Source: Parabacteroides goldsteinii DSM 19448 = WAL 12034 (lineage in GTDB: Bacteria; Bacteroidota; Bacteroidia; Bacteroidales; Tannerellaceae). Taken from it: DNA of 64,000 nucleotides. Each line of letters begins with the position of its first letter. Position 1 is the first letter of the stretch. The notes under the pieces were generated by a model. That model had not been told where the DNA came from and made no database searches. It was given only the letters and a program-made list of their open reading frames with translations. The DNA lies in assembly GCF_000969835.1 (NCBI RefSeq), contig NZ_KQ033912.1, positions 3,359,321 through 3,423,320 on the forward strand, written 5' to 3'. This document shows, in pieces, positions 34,735 through 44,215 of the stretch. The translations under genes and the position numbers were made by a program.

Positions 34735-36249
34735 ATGAAGAAAAAATCTATTATATTGTCAGTTGCTACCTGTTGTTTTGCTGCTTTTACAGCTTGCGAT
34801 ATGGATTTGGCTTCGGAAACAAGCATACCTACCAATCAGTCTGTTCAGTCTGTCCAGGACTGTGGAAAATATAGTAATTTGTTTCATGCGGAATGGCGTG
34901 GCTATGTGCAAAATAGCTATACTATGGATGCGTTGGTACAGTCCGGACTGATAACGGCTACGGCTGATTACGGAAATACGTATGGTGCTTTTTACCGCTG
35001 GGACTATACCATTACAGACGGAGCTTTTTCCGGTTGCTGGAGCGATAATTATAATTTTATAGCAAACGCTAACGTCCTGTTGAAGGGGGCAGAAGCTTTA
35101 TTAGTTGATAATTCGTTATCGGATGACGATCAGAAAGAAATCCGGCTTTATATGGGGCATGCTTATTTTACAAGAGCATATGCTTATTTTGAGTTGGCTC
35201 TCCATTTCTGTAAGAATTATGATCCGTCCACCGCTGCTAACGAATATGGTATTCCTCTTGTTGAAGAATATAATTCGACACCATCTATTGCCGGAACATA
35301 TCCGGGGCGTAGCACGTTGGAGGAGACTTATAAACAGATCGACAGCGATTTGGCAAAAGCAGAAGAATATGTAACGACAGCAGGAGAGATAAACTCCGCT
35401 TATATCACGGCTGATGTGGTAAAAGCATTGAAAGCCAGAATTGCTTTGGAAAAAGAAGACTACCAAACTGCTATATCTACAGCTACCGCGCTGATAAACA
35501 GTGGAACCTATCCATTGATGACGGATGGAGATGCTTATGCCGATATGTGGTTGCATGACAACGGAACGGAAGCCATCTGGCAGTTTGCCATGGTGAAAGC
35601 CAAGGAAACAGGACCGAACGCCCTGGGTAGCGCATTCAGCGGTATTATCGATAAATTACCCCGCCCTTCTTATTTGCCGACTAACACAGTATTGAATTTG
35701 TATGATAAAGACAATGATATTCGTTATAACGCTTATTTTACGTATGATTCAATCGATGCCCAGACTGTTCCGGATTTTATGATTACTTATTGTAAGAAAT
35801 GGCCGGGTAACCCTGAATTATATGAAGGAAAGAGCAATAACATAAATAAGACCAAGGCTTTCCGTATTTCTGAAATGTATCTGATTGCGGCTGAGGCTTA
35901 TGCGATGTCGGGAGATGAAACGAACGCTTCCGCGATGTTGAATAAACTGAAGACTGCCCGTGTGAAAGGATGGAGCGATAAATCTTATAAAGGGGATGCT
36001 TTGATAAAAGAAATTCAGGATGAGTATGTACGCGAATTATTCGGTGAACAGCCTTATTTCTTTGACCTGAAACGTTGGAAGAAAGGGCTGAATCGTTCTT
36101 CAAGCGAAGCTCAGGATATTTCTTACCTGCCTGCTTTAGGTACGGATATGGTAAAGTCTGCCGACGATCATATGTGGGTATGGCCGATCCCTAAAGATGA
36201 GATCGATGCGAATCCGCAGATCAAAGGGCAGCAGAATGCTGGGTATTGA
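34735..36249 (+). CDS. SusD/RagB-family nutrient-binding lipoprotein
   Basis: 504-aa lipoprotein (lipobox FTAC) with the SusD TPR-like helical fold. Signatures: YLMGHAYFTRAYAYFELA-like RLYMGHAYFTRAYAYFELAL, an RISEMYLIAAEAYA segment, and the C-terminal RWKKGL with WPIPKDEIDANPQIKGQQN, all typical. It caps the SusC barrel on the cell surface and binds the glycan. The gene begins 23 bases after susC and is co-transcribed with it. Confidence 0.95.
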   Translation: MKKKSIILSVATCCFAAFTACDMDLASETSIPTNQSVQSVQDCGKYSNLFHAEWRGYVQNSYTMDALVQSGLITATADYGNTYGAFYRWDYTITDGAFSGCWSDNYNFIANANVLLKGAEALLVDNSLSDDDQKEIRLYMGHAYFTRAYAYFELALHFCKNYDPSTAANEYGIPLVEEYNSTPSIAGTYPGRSTLEETYKQIDSDLAKAEEYVTTAGEINSAYITADVVKALKARIALEKEDYQTAISTATALINSGTYPLMTDGDAYADMWLHDNGTEAIWQFAMVKAKETGPNALGSAFSGIIDKLPRPSYLPTNTVLNLYDKDNDIRYNAYFTYDSIDAQTVPDFMITYCKKWPGNPELYEGKSNNINKTKAFRISEMYLIAAEAYAMSGDETNASAMLNKLKTARVKGWSDKSYKGDALIKEIQDEYVRELFGEQPYFFDLKRWKKGLNRSSSEAQDISYLPALGTDMVKSADDHMWVWPIPKDEIDANPQIKGQQNAGY

Positions 36250-36304
36250 TAACCCTGGCAATATTTTACACGAAATGAAATTTTAATATAATTCCAAACC
36301 TTAC

Positions 36305-36364
36305 ATAACACACTTAAAAAAATAGAGGGAATGGTCCAATGGGAATTGTGCCATTCCCGATTTT
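36305..36364 (+). terminator. Hairpin after susD (copy 1 of a repeat)
   Basis: GGGAATGG (36327-36334) pairs with CCATTCCC (36351-36358), followed by GATTTT. The stretch is closely similar to the terminator at 39393-39449, including an AACACACT segment before the stem. Confidence 0.65.
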
Positions 36365-36483
36365 AAAAGAATTATTGAACCTAATTGATAGTTTACCAAA
36401 ACGATCAATCTTCTCAACAGACCCGGCGGAGGTCGTTTCTGAATGCTCGGAATATATAATTTCCTAACCTTAAGAAATATAGT

Positions 36484-37752
36484 ATGAAACAAACACAATT
36501 ATATTACGCATTAATGTTGTTCTTTCTGGTGTTATGCTCTTGCGAAGACGATATTCCACTTTTCCCGGAGGAGAATGAGTTTATGTCCTTATCGACAAAA
36601 TCTTCGATTACGCTAGACGAGAATATATTACAAATCCAGGCTACTGTGCAAAAAGTGGATAGTGCCATTCCTTTTTTCAATCGGTTTAAGGAGTTGTATG
36701 GTAATCCATTATGGCAGTATGCTATTCCAATGGGGGAAGAAGACGAGAGGGATATCTCTTTCTTTGTCCCGATATATAAGGATAATACGAAAAGGATCAT
36801 CAATACTATCTGGTTTTTCGATTTGGTAGGAGATACTCTTCGTTACAAAACAATCACCCGCGATAATGACTCTATTTGCTATTATCGGCAAGATTTTGTA
36901 TTTGATGAGTTAAGTTGTAATATATTCGGGGATGAATCTACGGCAAAGATAAAATTTGAGGCATCTCCTCAGACCCGTAGTTGGGTGAAAGAGTATTACG
37001 ATTGCCATTATGGAATTATTCAATGGGGAGAAGTCGAGGTGCATAAAGAGTTGTATTGTAAGGAACGATTCGTATGGAAACAGGAAACAGTCACAGGTGT
37101 TACTGATAACAACCCGATTATCGGCGGTGAAACACCAATAGGTGGCGGTGGAGGTACACCTTCCCCTTCCCCGGATGAAGAGAAAAAACTGACATCAAAT
37201 AATCTGATGACATCGGTCGCAGAAATAAAGAAGATGATGAAAGAGTTGGGATGTGATATTGATGATGTAACAATTAAATTGGGAATAGAGTGTGGTTCCA
37301 ATGCGCGAGTTAGTGTGGATGAAAAAAACGGGGCAAAAACGATAGAAATATGTAACAAATTTTTCGATTATGAATATAAAGATCAGATTTCTATCCTCTA
37401 CCATGAGTCTTATCATTGTACTCATGATAGACCTTGGTCTAATAAGGAACGAATGTCTTTAGATCCTCCTCTTATAATTGAAATACCAGAGGTACACATG
37501 AATTATTTGAGAGATTATGTATACGATCTTATCCTTCCTAATGAAAAGCAAGGATATATTGATTCTTGGGATAAAAAAATAGAATATTTAAATTGTCCAG
37601 AATATTATGAAAATGAAATAAATGCTTATAAATCAGAGAGAATTACTATGCCGAATGTTTCGGCTAAATATAATCAGGAAAGAGAATATATGTTTTGGAA
37701 GAATAGTATTCTTGGAAATAAATCATCAACAATGTATAATCATCAAAAATAA
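36484..37752 (+). CDS. Lipoprotein with C-terminal HExxH putative metallopeptidase domain
   Basis: 422-aa lipoprotein (lipobox LCSC near residue 20). Three parts are visible: an N-terminal domain to about residue 205 of unknown family; a Gly/Pro/Ser linker (GGGGGTPSPSPDEEKK) near 220-240; and a C-terminal domain with ILYHESYHCTH. There H307-E308-x-x-H311 forms a HExxH zinc motif, and E376/E378 in YYENEINAYKSE could give the third ligand. The linker-plus-enzyme layout recalls Bacteroidota surface proteins with exchangeable C-terminal domains. The gene becomes AT-rich from the linker on. Two secreted paralogues follow at once (six-base gap), suggesting functional partners. Peptidase activity is unproven. 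Confidence 0.72.
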   Translation: MKQTQLYYALMLFFLVLCSCEDDIPLFPEENEFMSLSTKSSITLDENILQIQATVQKVDSAIPFFNRFKELYGNPLWQYAIPMGEEDERDISFFVPIYKDNTKRIINTIWFFDLVGDTLRYKTITRDNDSICYYRQDFVFDELSCNIFGDESTAKIKFEASPQTRSWVKEYYDCHYGIIQWGEVEVHKELYCKERFVWKQETVTGVTDNNPIIGGETPIGGGGGTPSPSPDEEKKLTSNNLMTSVAEIKKMMKELGCDIDDVTIKLGIECGSNARVSVDEKNGAKTIEICNKFFDYEYKDQISILYHESYHCTHDRPWSNKERMSLDPPLIIEIPEVHMNYLRDYVYDLILPNEKQGYIDSWDKKIEYLNCPEYYENEINAYKSERITMPNVSAKYNQEREYMFWKNSILGNKSSTMYNHQK

Positions 37753-37758
37753 AGTAAT

Positions 37759-38253
37759 ATGAAAAAGAAATTTATACATACTTTACTGTTTATACTAGCA
37801 GTATTATTTATGATACATACGGCTACCCTTTATGCACAAGTGTCTGTCGTGAGAAAAGAAAAAGGTTTTGAAGTGAAAGACTCGTTAATAGTAAATCAAT
37901 CCTTTGACCGAGAAAGGAAGGTTCTGACTCTCGAAATCAAAAATGGATTTGATAATAAAGTAATGCTTAGTAATCCTCATACATCTCTGCCTTTTTTATT
38001 GAATTATATTACAGAGGAAGGAAAAAAAGAATCCTTCCCACACCCTTTAGGCTTATCTGATACAGCACGTGTTATTTGGTTAAAGTCAGATAGTTCTTGG
38101 GTTGTTAATTATAAATGGGATCATTATTTGAAGTCAAATACAAAACAAATATCTCTTTGGGGAAAATTAGTTTATTCTGTATTTGACGAAAATGATCACT
38201 CACAAGGCATTTTTCTTCAATATATAGAAGAAAAGTATTTTGATTATCGGTAA
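37759..38253 (+). CDS. Secreted hypothetical protein, tandem paralogue 1
   Basis: 164 aa with a signal peptide (cleavage near LYAQVS). I do not recognise the family. The mature part looks beta-rich and small. It is a paralogue of the next gene: both share LTLEIKN, MLSNP, FLLNYITEEGK and LGLSDTAR in the same order. It starts six bases after the HExxH lipoprotein stop. A periplasmic or surface inhibitor or immunity-like partner of that protein is one possibility, inferred from order only. Confidence 0.72.
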   Translation: MKKKFIHTLLFILAVLFMIHTATLYAQVSVVRKEKGFEVKDSLIVNQSFDRERKVLTLEIKNGFDNKVMLSNPHTSLPFLLNYITEEGKKESFPHPLGLSDTARVIWLKSDSSWVVNYKWDHYLKSNTKQISLWGKLVYSVFDENDHSQGIFLQYIEEKYFDYR

Positions 38254-38325
38254 ATGAACGTTATTAGTTTTTTCAATTCTCATTATTCTCATATTTTATA
38301 TTTACATTTTTTTGGTTTTAGTGAA

Positions 38326-38811
38326 ATGAAAAGAAAACTTATATGTACAATATTTATTATGGTAGCAGGTTTGTTTTGGCTACATATAGTTAATGCACAA
38401 GACACTATAGTAATGGGAAATAAAGATCTAGAGATAAAAGGTTCTTTAACGGTGAATCAGTTCTTCGATAAAAAAAATAAGCTTTTGACTCTCGAAATCA
38501 AAAATGAGTTTAATTATAAGATAATGCTTAGTAATCCATATTCTTCACCTCTTTTTTTGTTGAATTATATTACAGAAGAAGGAAAAGAAGAAACCTATCC
38601 ATATTCTTTAGGCTTATCTGATACAGCACGTTTTGTTTGGGTAAATCCTGACAGTAGTTTGATTATAAATTATTATTGTGAAAAATACCTAAAACCAACA
38701 ACTAGGCAGATATACCTTTGGGGCAGATTTCTTTATGCCATAGAAGATAAACAAGGTAAGATATTGGTTGTTTATGCTCATGTAATCGATGAAAAAAGGT
38801 TTGATTATTAG
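38326..38811 (+). CDS. Secreted hypothetical protein, tandem paralogue 2
   Basis: 161 aa; start ATG 38326 is chosen because it gives a clean signal peptide (MKRKLICTIFIMVAGLFW to NAQD), while an in-frame ATG at 38254 adds an untypical leader. It is a close paralogue of the preceding gene, with shared FLLNYITEEGK and LGLSDTAR and nucleotide-level likeness, so the duplication is recent. Divergence is concentrated in the first 40 residues and the C-terminal third. Very AT-rich. Confidence 0.72.
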   Translation: MKRKLICTIFIMVAGLFWLHIVNAQDTIVMGNKDLEIKGSLTVNQFFDKKNKLLTLEIKNEFNYKIMLSNPYSSPLFLLNYITEEGKEETYPYSLGLSDTARFVWVNPDSSLIINYYCEKYLKPTTRQIYLWGRFLYAIEDKQGKILVVYAHVIDEKRFDY

Positions 38812-38866
38812 TGTTGCATAATAAATTTACGTCATCCATTATGTACAATTTTAAAAACATATAAAT

Positions 38867-39382
38867 ATGAAGAGACTTAATCTTATATTAATTTGTTTGA
38901 TCGGAATATGTAGTATGAATGCTCAGAATATTCCTGATTTGAGATATTTTGAGGTATCTAAGAAGTTTGAAAAACGTATTGTTCTACGCGTTCCGTCTTT
39001 TCCAAAACCGGAAGGTAATTCCGGAAGTTTTCGTAGCACACCTGAATCTGACATTCATGGGTTGTTTGGCAAGAAAATGCATTCAATGCTGGAATCTTAT
39101 TTCACGGATCGGGATTGGAGTGATAAAAGAGATTGGTTAAAGAAATATGGACCATCTTATTCAATTTATTTCGATAAGAACATGAAGATATTTGCGTATA
39201 GCATTATGTTAAAGCCGGAGGTATTTACACAAATGTCTGAAGAGTATCTTAAAGGTTTTGGGGAGGAATTGATGAAAATGGATCTTCGCCCTTATTTTGA
39301 AATAGAGGAAAAAGATAAGGAGACTTTTACCTGGGGAGCAGTGCATGTCTGGGTTGCTATACGATACAGGGAAAGAAAGTGA
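38867..39382 (+). CDS. Secreted hypothetical protein
   Basis: 171 aa with a signal peptide (MKRLNLILICLIGICSMNAQ). It is not obviously related to the two preceding paralogues. Visible features: a short Pro/Ser stretch (FPKPEGNSGSF), a central SYSIYFDKNMKIFAYSI strand pair and an acidic helix near the end. I do not recognise a family. It closes the AT-rich cassette and is followed by a terminator. Confidence 0.68.
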   Translation: MKRLNLILICLIGICSMNAQNIPDLRYFEVSKKFEKRIVLRVPSFPKPEGNSGSFRSTPESDIHGLFGKKMHSMLESYFTDRDWSDKRDWLKKYGPSYSIYFDKNMKIFAYSIMLKPEVFTQMSEEYLKGFGEELMKMDLRPYFEIEEKDKETFTWGAVHVWVAIRYRERK

Positions 39383-39392
39383 CATACATTTT

Positions 39393-39449
39393 TATAAACA
39401 CACTGATAAGGGAATGGTCAGATGTGAATCTCGCCATTTCCCGTTTTTT
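39393..39449 (+). terminator. Terminator closing the secreted-protein cassette (copy 2 of a repeat)
   Basis: GGGAATGG (39410-39417) pairs with CCATTTCCC (39434-39442, one bulge), followed by a six-T run. It is a near-copy of 36305-36364. From 39450 to 39649 only a weak hairpin (about 39585-39622) precedes ftsX. Confidence 0.85.
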
Positions 39450-39649
39450 CAAGTTTCTATATGCTTTTAATCGGTAGGTTTGCATGCCTAGAATCATTTG
39501 GAATTCTTTTGGTAATTGTCTTTAATTGGTTAAATAATTATAAACCAGAGGCTGTTCCATAAATTCTTTTTTTCTTTGCAGAAAAATTGGGAGGTATGCA
39601 CCCTGTGCGTATCTCCCCAATTTATTGAATAATAATAAGGTTACGTCTG

Positions 39650-40528
39650 ATGGCTGAAAATAATAAGGTTAACTCGGTTTCTTTCTTTAATTCTCGTCTT
39701 ACTTCCATCATAAGTATCGCCCTGGTGCTTTTCCTGCTCGGGTTGATTTTGTTGATGGGGTTGCTTGGAAACCAGTTGTCGGTTTATGTCAGGGAAAATA
39801 TATCATTTTCTATTGTATTGAAAGACAATCAGAAAGAAGCTGATATCAAGAGGATGCAGAAGAGCCTGGACGCGCTTCCTTTTATCAAATCTACCGAATA
39901 TATATCGAAAGAACAGGCTGCGAAGGAACTGGAAGAAGAATTGGGTGAGAATCCGGAAACTTTCCTCGGCTTTAATCCGTTGCAGGCATCTATCGAAGTG
40001 AAGCTGCATTCCGAATATGCAAACCCGGACAGCCTGCAGCATATCGAAAAGAAAATCAAAACATATACCTCTGTATCCGACCTGCTTTACCGGAAGGATA
40101 TGATGCAGATGGTGAACGATAATATGAAACGCCTGAGCATTATCCTGCTCACATTGGCTGTTATGCTGATGGCTATATCGTTTGTCCTGATCAGCAATAC
40201 GATCCGTTTGCTGATTTATTCCAAACGTTTTTTGATCCATACAATGAAATTGGTGGGAGCTACTTCCGGGTTTATCCGGCGCCCTTTTGTGCGCTATAAT
40301 GTGGTAAGCGGTATTTTTGCATCCATCCTGGCAATATTAATGCTGACCGGTTCGTTATATTATTTACAACACGAATTGGACGGTTTTATCCAGCTATTGG
40401 ATGTGAAGGCTTTACTGGTTGTATATGCGGCGGTGTTCCTGCTGGGAATCCTGTTGTCGGTAACGGCTACCGTATTTGCTGTAAACAAGTACCTCCGTAT
40501 GGGTGTTGATAAGTTGTATTATATATAA
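39650..40528 (+). CDS. ftsX: Cell-division ABC permease FtsX
   Basis: 292-aa FtsX with the standard four-helix layout: helix near residues 18-40 (ISIALVLFLLGLILLMGLL), a periplasmic loop to about 165 (with LKDNQKEADIKRMQ), then three helices at the end. FtsX with FtsE regulates peptidoglycan hydrolases at the septum; ftsE is not adjacent, which is usual in Bacteroidota. It heads the block ftsX-DUF3098-uppP-truB. Confidence 0.92.
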   Translation: MAENNKVNSVSFFNSRLTSIISIALVLFLLGLILLMGLLGNQLSVYVRENISFSIVLKDNQKEADIKRMQKSLDALPFIKSTEYISKEQAAKELEEELGENPETFLGFNPLQASIEVKLHSEYANPDSLQHIEKKIKTYTSVSDLLYRKDMMQMVNDNMKRLSIILLTLAVMLMAISFVLISNTIRLLIYSKRFLIHTMKLVGATSGFIRRPFVRYNVVSGIFASILAILMLTGSLYYLQHELDGFIQLLDVKALLVVYAAVFLLGILLSVTATVFAVNKYLRMGVDKLYYI

Positions 40529-40541
40529 TAAACAAAGAGAG

Positions 40542-40784
40542 ATGGCTAAGAGAGATTTTGCTTTCGGAAAAGAAAATTTTATTCTGATCGCGGTTGCAGT
40601 GGCGGTGATCATTGTGGGTTTTATGTTGATGAGTGGCGGCGGTTCTGGTGATACGACCAGTTTTAACCCGGAAATATTCAGTACACGTCGTATCGTTGTT
40701 GCTCCGGTAGTAACTGTGATCGGGTTCGGCCTGATGATTGTAGGAATCCTGAAAAACAGCAAAGGTAAAGAAATCGCAGAATGA
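40542..40784 (+). CDS. DUF3098 small membrane protein
   Basis: 80 aa with two membrane helices and a short loop: [20 protein letters not shown] and [19 protein letters not shown]. The N-terminus [13 protein letters not shown] is typical of DUF3098, which is regularly found between ftsX and uppP in Bacteroidota. Start at 40542 is chosen over an ATG at 40503. Its stop overlaps the uppP start (ATGA). Function unknown; the fixed location suggests a role in envelope growth. Confidence 0.88.
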   Translation: MAKRDFAFGKENFILIAVAVAVIIVGFMLMSGGGSGDTTSFNPEIFSTRRIVVAPVVTVIGFGLMIVGILKNSKGKEIAE

Positions 40785-41581
40785 GTTGGTTGGAAGCCTT
40801 GGTGCTGGGGATTGTACAGGGACTGACGGAGTATCTTCCCGTAAGCAGCAGCGGACATCTGGCTATCGGATCGGCGCTGTTCGGAATTGAAGGAGAAGAG
40901 AATCTGGCATTTACAATCGTAGTCCATGTGGCTACGGTATTTAGTACATTAGTTATACTCTGGAAAGAGATCGAATGGATATTTCGCGGCTTGTTCAAAT
41001 TTCAGATGAACAGTGAGACACGTTATGCGATCAATATCCTGATCTCCATGATACCGATCGGTATTGTCGGAGTGTTTTTCAAAGATACGGTCGAATCTAT
41101 TTTCGGATCGGGTTTGCTGATAGTCGGTTGCATGTTGTTGGTGACAGCGGCGTTGCTGGCCTTTTCTTATTATGCAAAACCCCGGCAGAAAGAAAGTATT
41201 TCGATGAAAGATGCTTTTATTATCGGCTTGTCTCAGGCTTGTGCCGTCTTGCCCGGACTTTCACGTTCCGGAACAACGATTGCCACAGGTTTGTTACTGG
41301 GCAATAATAAGGCGAAACTGGCTCAGTTCTCCTTCCTGATGGTGATTCCTCCGATTTTGGGAGAAGCCCTGCTGGATGTATTGAAGCTGGTAAAAGGTGA
41401 AGATATCGCCGGGGATATCCCGACGCTTTCGCTGGTTGTCGGTTTTGTAGCGGCTTTCCTGTCCGGTTGTCTGGCTTGTAAGTGGATGATCAATATCGTG
41501 AAGAAAGGAAAGTTGATCTACTTTGCTATTTATTGTGCAATAGCCGGTCTGGTTACTATTGCATGCACATTGATGAAGTAA
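40781..41581 (+). CDS. uppP: Undecaprenyl-diphosphatase UppP (BacA)
   Basis: 266-aa polytopic membrane phosphatase that recycles the lipid carrier for peptidoglycan and other polymers. Active-site segments [13 protein letters not shown] near residue 20 and [14 protein letters not shown] near 160 are diagnostic. Starts on the DUF3098 stop with a four-base overlap and is followed after six bases by truB. Confidence 0.96.
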   Translation: MSWLEALVLGIVQGLTEYLPVSSSGHLAIGSALFGIEGEENLAFTIVVHVATVFSTLVILWKEIEWIFRGLFKFQMNSETRYAINILISMIPIGIVGVFFKDTVESIFGSGLLIVGCMLLVTAALLAFSYYAKPRQKESISMKDAFIIGLSQACAVLPGLSRSGTTIATGLLLGNNKAKLAQFSFLMVIPPILGEALLDVLKLVKGEDIAGDIPTLSLVVGFVAAFLSGCLACKWMINIVKKGKLIYFAIYCAIAGLVTIACTLMK

Positions 41582-41587
41582 ATTAGA

Positions 41588-42295
41588 ATGGATTTTATTG
41601 CAGGAGAGGTATTATATTTTAACAAGCCGCTGACGTGGACTTCGTTCGATCTGGTGAACAAGTTCCGCTATAAATTATCGCGGAAGCTGAAAGTAAAAAA
41701 AATAAAAGTCGGACATGCCGGAACACTTGATCCGCTGGCTACCGGAGTGATGATCGTTTGTACCGGCAGGGCAACCAAAAGGATCGACGAATTCCAGTAT
41801 CAGACGAAAGAATATGTCGCTACCCTGAAGCTGGGAGAAACGACCCCTTCTTTTGACCTGGAAAAGGAGATAGACGCCGTATATCCGACGGAACATATAA
41901 CCCGGGAGAGGGTGGAAGAGGTACTGAATTCGTTTGTAGGAACGATACAGCAGATTCCGCCGGTCTTTTCGGCCTGCAAAGTGGATGGGAAACGTGCCTA
42001 TGAACTGGCGCGTAAAGGTGAAGAAGTGGAGTTGAAGTCGAAGACACTGGTGATCGATGAGATGGAGTTGCTGGAATGCAACCTGCCGGTCATTAAGATC
42101 CGTGTGGTGTGTAGTAAAGGTACTTATATCCGTGCTTTGGCGCGCGATATCGGTGTAGCCCTGAATTCGGGTGCCCATCTGATCGGATTGGAACGTACCC
42201 GGATCGGAGATATAACATTGGATAAGTGCATGAATCCGGAAGATATCGATGCTTTTCTGGATGAAGCGGTAGAAGAGGCTTGTCCCCGCACTTGA
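41588..42295 (+). CDS. truB: tRNA pseudouridine-55 synthase TruB
   Basis: 235-aa pseudouridine synthase. Catalytic Asp lies in VGHAGTLDPLATGVMIV (near residue 46), and CSKGTYIRALARDIG is a second signature. Length is at the short end, without a C-terminal PUA domain, as is common in Bacteroidota. Co-transcribed with uppP. Confidence 0.95.
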   Translation: MDFIAGEVLYFNKPLTWTSFDLVNKFRYKLSRKLKVKKIKVGHAGTLDPLATGVMIVCTGRATKRIDEFQYQTKEYVATLKLGETTPSFDLEKEIDAVYPTEHITRERVEEVLNSFVGTIQQIPPVFSACKVDGKRAYELARKGEEVELKSKTLVIDEMELLECNLPVIKIRVVCSKGTYIRALARDIGVALNSGAHLIGLERTRIGDITLDKCMNPEDIDAFLDEAVEEACPRT

Positions 42296-42340
42296 TGCGA
42301 GGCCGCAAAGGAACAAGCGATATGGTCTGTTCCAATGCGA

Positions 42341-42359
42341 TCCCGTGTCGGGCACGGGA
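42341..42359. repeat. Short GC-rich hairpin after truB
   Basis: TCCCGTG and CACGGGA form a 7-bp stem with a five-base loop. No T-run follows, so it is a possible processing or pause site between truB and queA rather than a standard terminator. Confidence 0.45.
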
Positions 42360-42409
42360 ATTAGTCTGATAAATGATAAGAATAAAAAGAAAATAAATAA
42401 AGTAACATT

Positions 42410-43459
42410 ATGAAGCTATCTAAATTCAAATTTAACTTGCCGCAGGAACTGATCGCTCTTCATCCCGCAAAGAACAGGGATGAGTCCCGTTTGATGGTTG
42501 TACACCGCAACACCGGGGAGATCGAACACAAAATATTTAAAGACCTGTTGGAATATTTTGGAGAAAAAGATGTATTTATCTTCAACAACACAAAAGTTTT
42601 CCCAGCCCGTTTATATGGTAACAAAGAAAAGACCGGTGCACGTATTGAAGTGTTTTTGTTGCGTGAACTGAACGAAGATCTTCGTCTTTGGGACGTGTTG
42701 GTCGATCCGGCCCGTAAGATCCGTATCGGTAATAAACTTTATTTCGGAGAAGACGATTCGATGGTTGCCGAAGTGATTGACAATACAACCTCCCGTGGCC
42801 GTACTCTGCGTTTCTTGTATGACGGTAATCATGATGAATTTAAAAAAGCATTGTATGCGTTGGGTGAAACCCCGCTACCTAAATATATCGACCGTCCGGT
42901 GGAAGCCGATGATGAAGACCGCTACCAGAACATTTTCGCTACGGAAGAAGGTGCGGTGGTTGCTCCGGCAGCCGGTCTGCATTTCAGCCGCGAATTGATG
43001 AAACGTCTGGAGATTAAGGATTGCCGTTTTGCTTTCCTGACCGTTCATTCCGGATTAGGAAACTTCCGTGAAATCGACGTGGAAGATTTGACAAAGCATA
43101 AGATGGATTCCGAACAGATGGTCGTGAACGGAGATGTTGTGAGTATTGTGAACGAGGGTAAGGACGACGGTCGCCAGATCTGTGCTGTCGGAACTTCCGT
43201 GATGCGTGCGATTGAAACGGCAGTAAGTACCGACGGACATCTGAAAGAATTCGAAGGATGGACCAATAAGTTCATTTTCCCTCCTTACGATTTCAGTGTG
43301 GCTACCAGCATGATCACCAACTTCCATATGCCGCTGTCTACTCTTCTGATGATGACTGCTTCATTCGGAGGATACGATCTGATTATGGATGCCTATGAGG
43401 TAGCCCTGAAAGAAGGATACCGTTTCGGTGCTTATGGTGATGCAATGTTGATTATCTAA
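42410..43459 (+). CDS. queA: S-adenosylmethionine:tRNA ribosyltransferase-isomerase QueA
   Basis: 349 aa, the queuosine-pathway enzyme that transfers the ribosyl group of SAM to 7-aminomethyl-deazaguanine in tRNA. Signatures: [52 protein letters not shown] and [17 protein letters not shown] complete gene of normal length. It begins 114 bases after truB and is followed after ten bases by folK. Confidence 0.95.
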   Translation: MKLSKFKFNLPQELIALHPAKNRDESRLMVVHRNTGEIEHKIFKDLLEYFGEKDVFIFNNTKVFPARLYGNKEKTGARIEVFLLRELNEDLRLWDVLVDPARKIRIGNKLYFGEDDSMVAEVIDNTTSRGRTLRFLYDGNHDEFKKALYALGETPLPKYIDRPVEADDEDRYQNIFATEEGAVVAPAAGLHFSRELMKRLEIKDCRFAFLTVHSGLGNFREIDVEDLTKHKMDSEQMVVNGDVVSIVNEGKDDGRQICAVGTSVMRAIETAVSTDGHLKEFEGWTNKFIFPPYDFSVATSMITNFHMPLSTLLMMTASFGGYDLIMDAYEVALKEGYRFGAYGDAMLII

Positions 43460-43469
43460 GACACGGTTT

Positions 43470-43919
43470 ATGGCTATCGCATACCTGGCTTTAGGTACGA
43501 ACATAGGGAATAAAAGACGGAATATGATAACGGCCGCAGCGCTGTTAGCTGAAAGGGTGGGAGACGTTCTCGCCCTTTCCGGTTTTTATGAAACCGAACC
43601 CTGGGGGTTTCAGTCCGAAAATACGTTCCTGAATGCAGCTTTACAGCTTGATACATCCCTGTCTCCGCTTGAACTTTTAAAAGCGACCCAGGAGATCGAG
43701 ATAGAGATGGGGCGTACGCAGAAAAGTAACGGTGCCTATCATGACCGTATCATCGATATCGATATTCTGCTGTATGAAGACCTGGTCCTGCAAACTCCGG
43801 AGCTGACTTTGCCGCATCCGCTGATGCATGAGCGTCTGTTCGTGATGGAACCTTTGGCCGAAATTGCCCCGAATGTAATTCATCCCGTATTTAAAAAGCC
43901 TGTTATATCTCTGTTATAA
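43470..43919 (+). CDS. folK: HPPK, 6-hydroxymethyl-7,8-dihydropterin pyrophosphokinase
   Basis: 149-aa folate-pathway kinase. AYLALGTNIGNKRRNM at the start, the FYETEPWG substrate segment, the metal-binding DRIIDIDILLYED region and LPHPLMHERLFV make this clear. Co-transcribed with queA. Confidence 0.94.
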   Translation: MAIAYLALGTNIGNKRRNMITAAALLAERVGDVLALSGFYETEPWGFQSENTFLNAALQLDTSLSPLELLKATQEIEIEMGRTQKSNGAYHDRIIDIDILLYEDLVLQTPELTLPHPLMHERLFVMEPLAEIAPNVIHPVFKKPVISLL

Positions 43920-43974
43920 AAGGCAACATTTTGTAACTTCGCACTGTTTTCACATAAATATAAAAGATAAAGCA

Positions 43975-44166
43975 ATGAACGATATAGAAAAAATCCTGAC
44001 CGGTGGAGGAATGGTTTTCAAGAAAAAAGCCAGCGACGAAAATACCGGCGACAAGAAAATCAAATATTCTGACTTTCTGAGAGGTACCCATAAATCAGGC
44101 TCTGCCAAAATGAAAGCCGAGTATAAGTACAAGAAAGCACTTCGGAATACCAAAAAGAAAAAATAA
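43975..44166 (+). CDS. Small basic conserved protein
   Basis: 63 aa, strongly Lys-rich at the C-terminus (KALRNTKKKK). The middle reads KKKIKYSDFLRGTHKSGS-like (KKIKYSDFLRGTHKSG). It has no signal or membrane helix. A TAACTTCG promoter variant lies about 40 bases upstream. I do not know a function; RNA or ribosome association would fit the charge but is a guess. Confidence 0.65.
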   Translation: MNDIEKILTGGGMVFKKKASDENTGDKKIKYSDFLRGTHKSGSAKMKAEYKYKKALRNTKKKK

Positions 44167-44200
44167 TTTTCAATTTTCAATTTTGAATTGTCAATTATTC
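44167..44200. repeat. AATTGAAAA/TTTTCAATT AT-rich repeat, left copy
   Basis: Tandem TTTTCAATT units. Similar tracts occur at 18565-18597, 24227-24260, 44372-44405, 48760-48784 and 48838-48856, always intergenic. Confidence 0.75.
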
Positions 44201-44209
44201 TTATCTTTG
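44182..44209 (+). promoter_or_regulatory. metK promoter
   Basis: TATCTTTG at 44202-44209 (TAnnTTTG) with TTTG at 44182-44185. Transcription would start at about 44216, right at the 5' edge of the riboswitch. Confidence 0.65.
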
Positions 44210-44215
44210 CATCCG

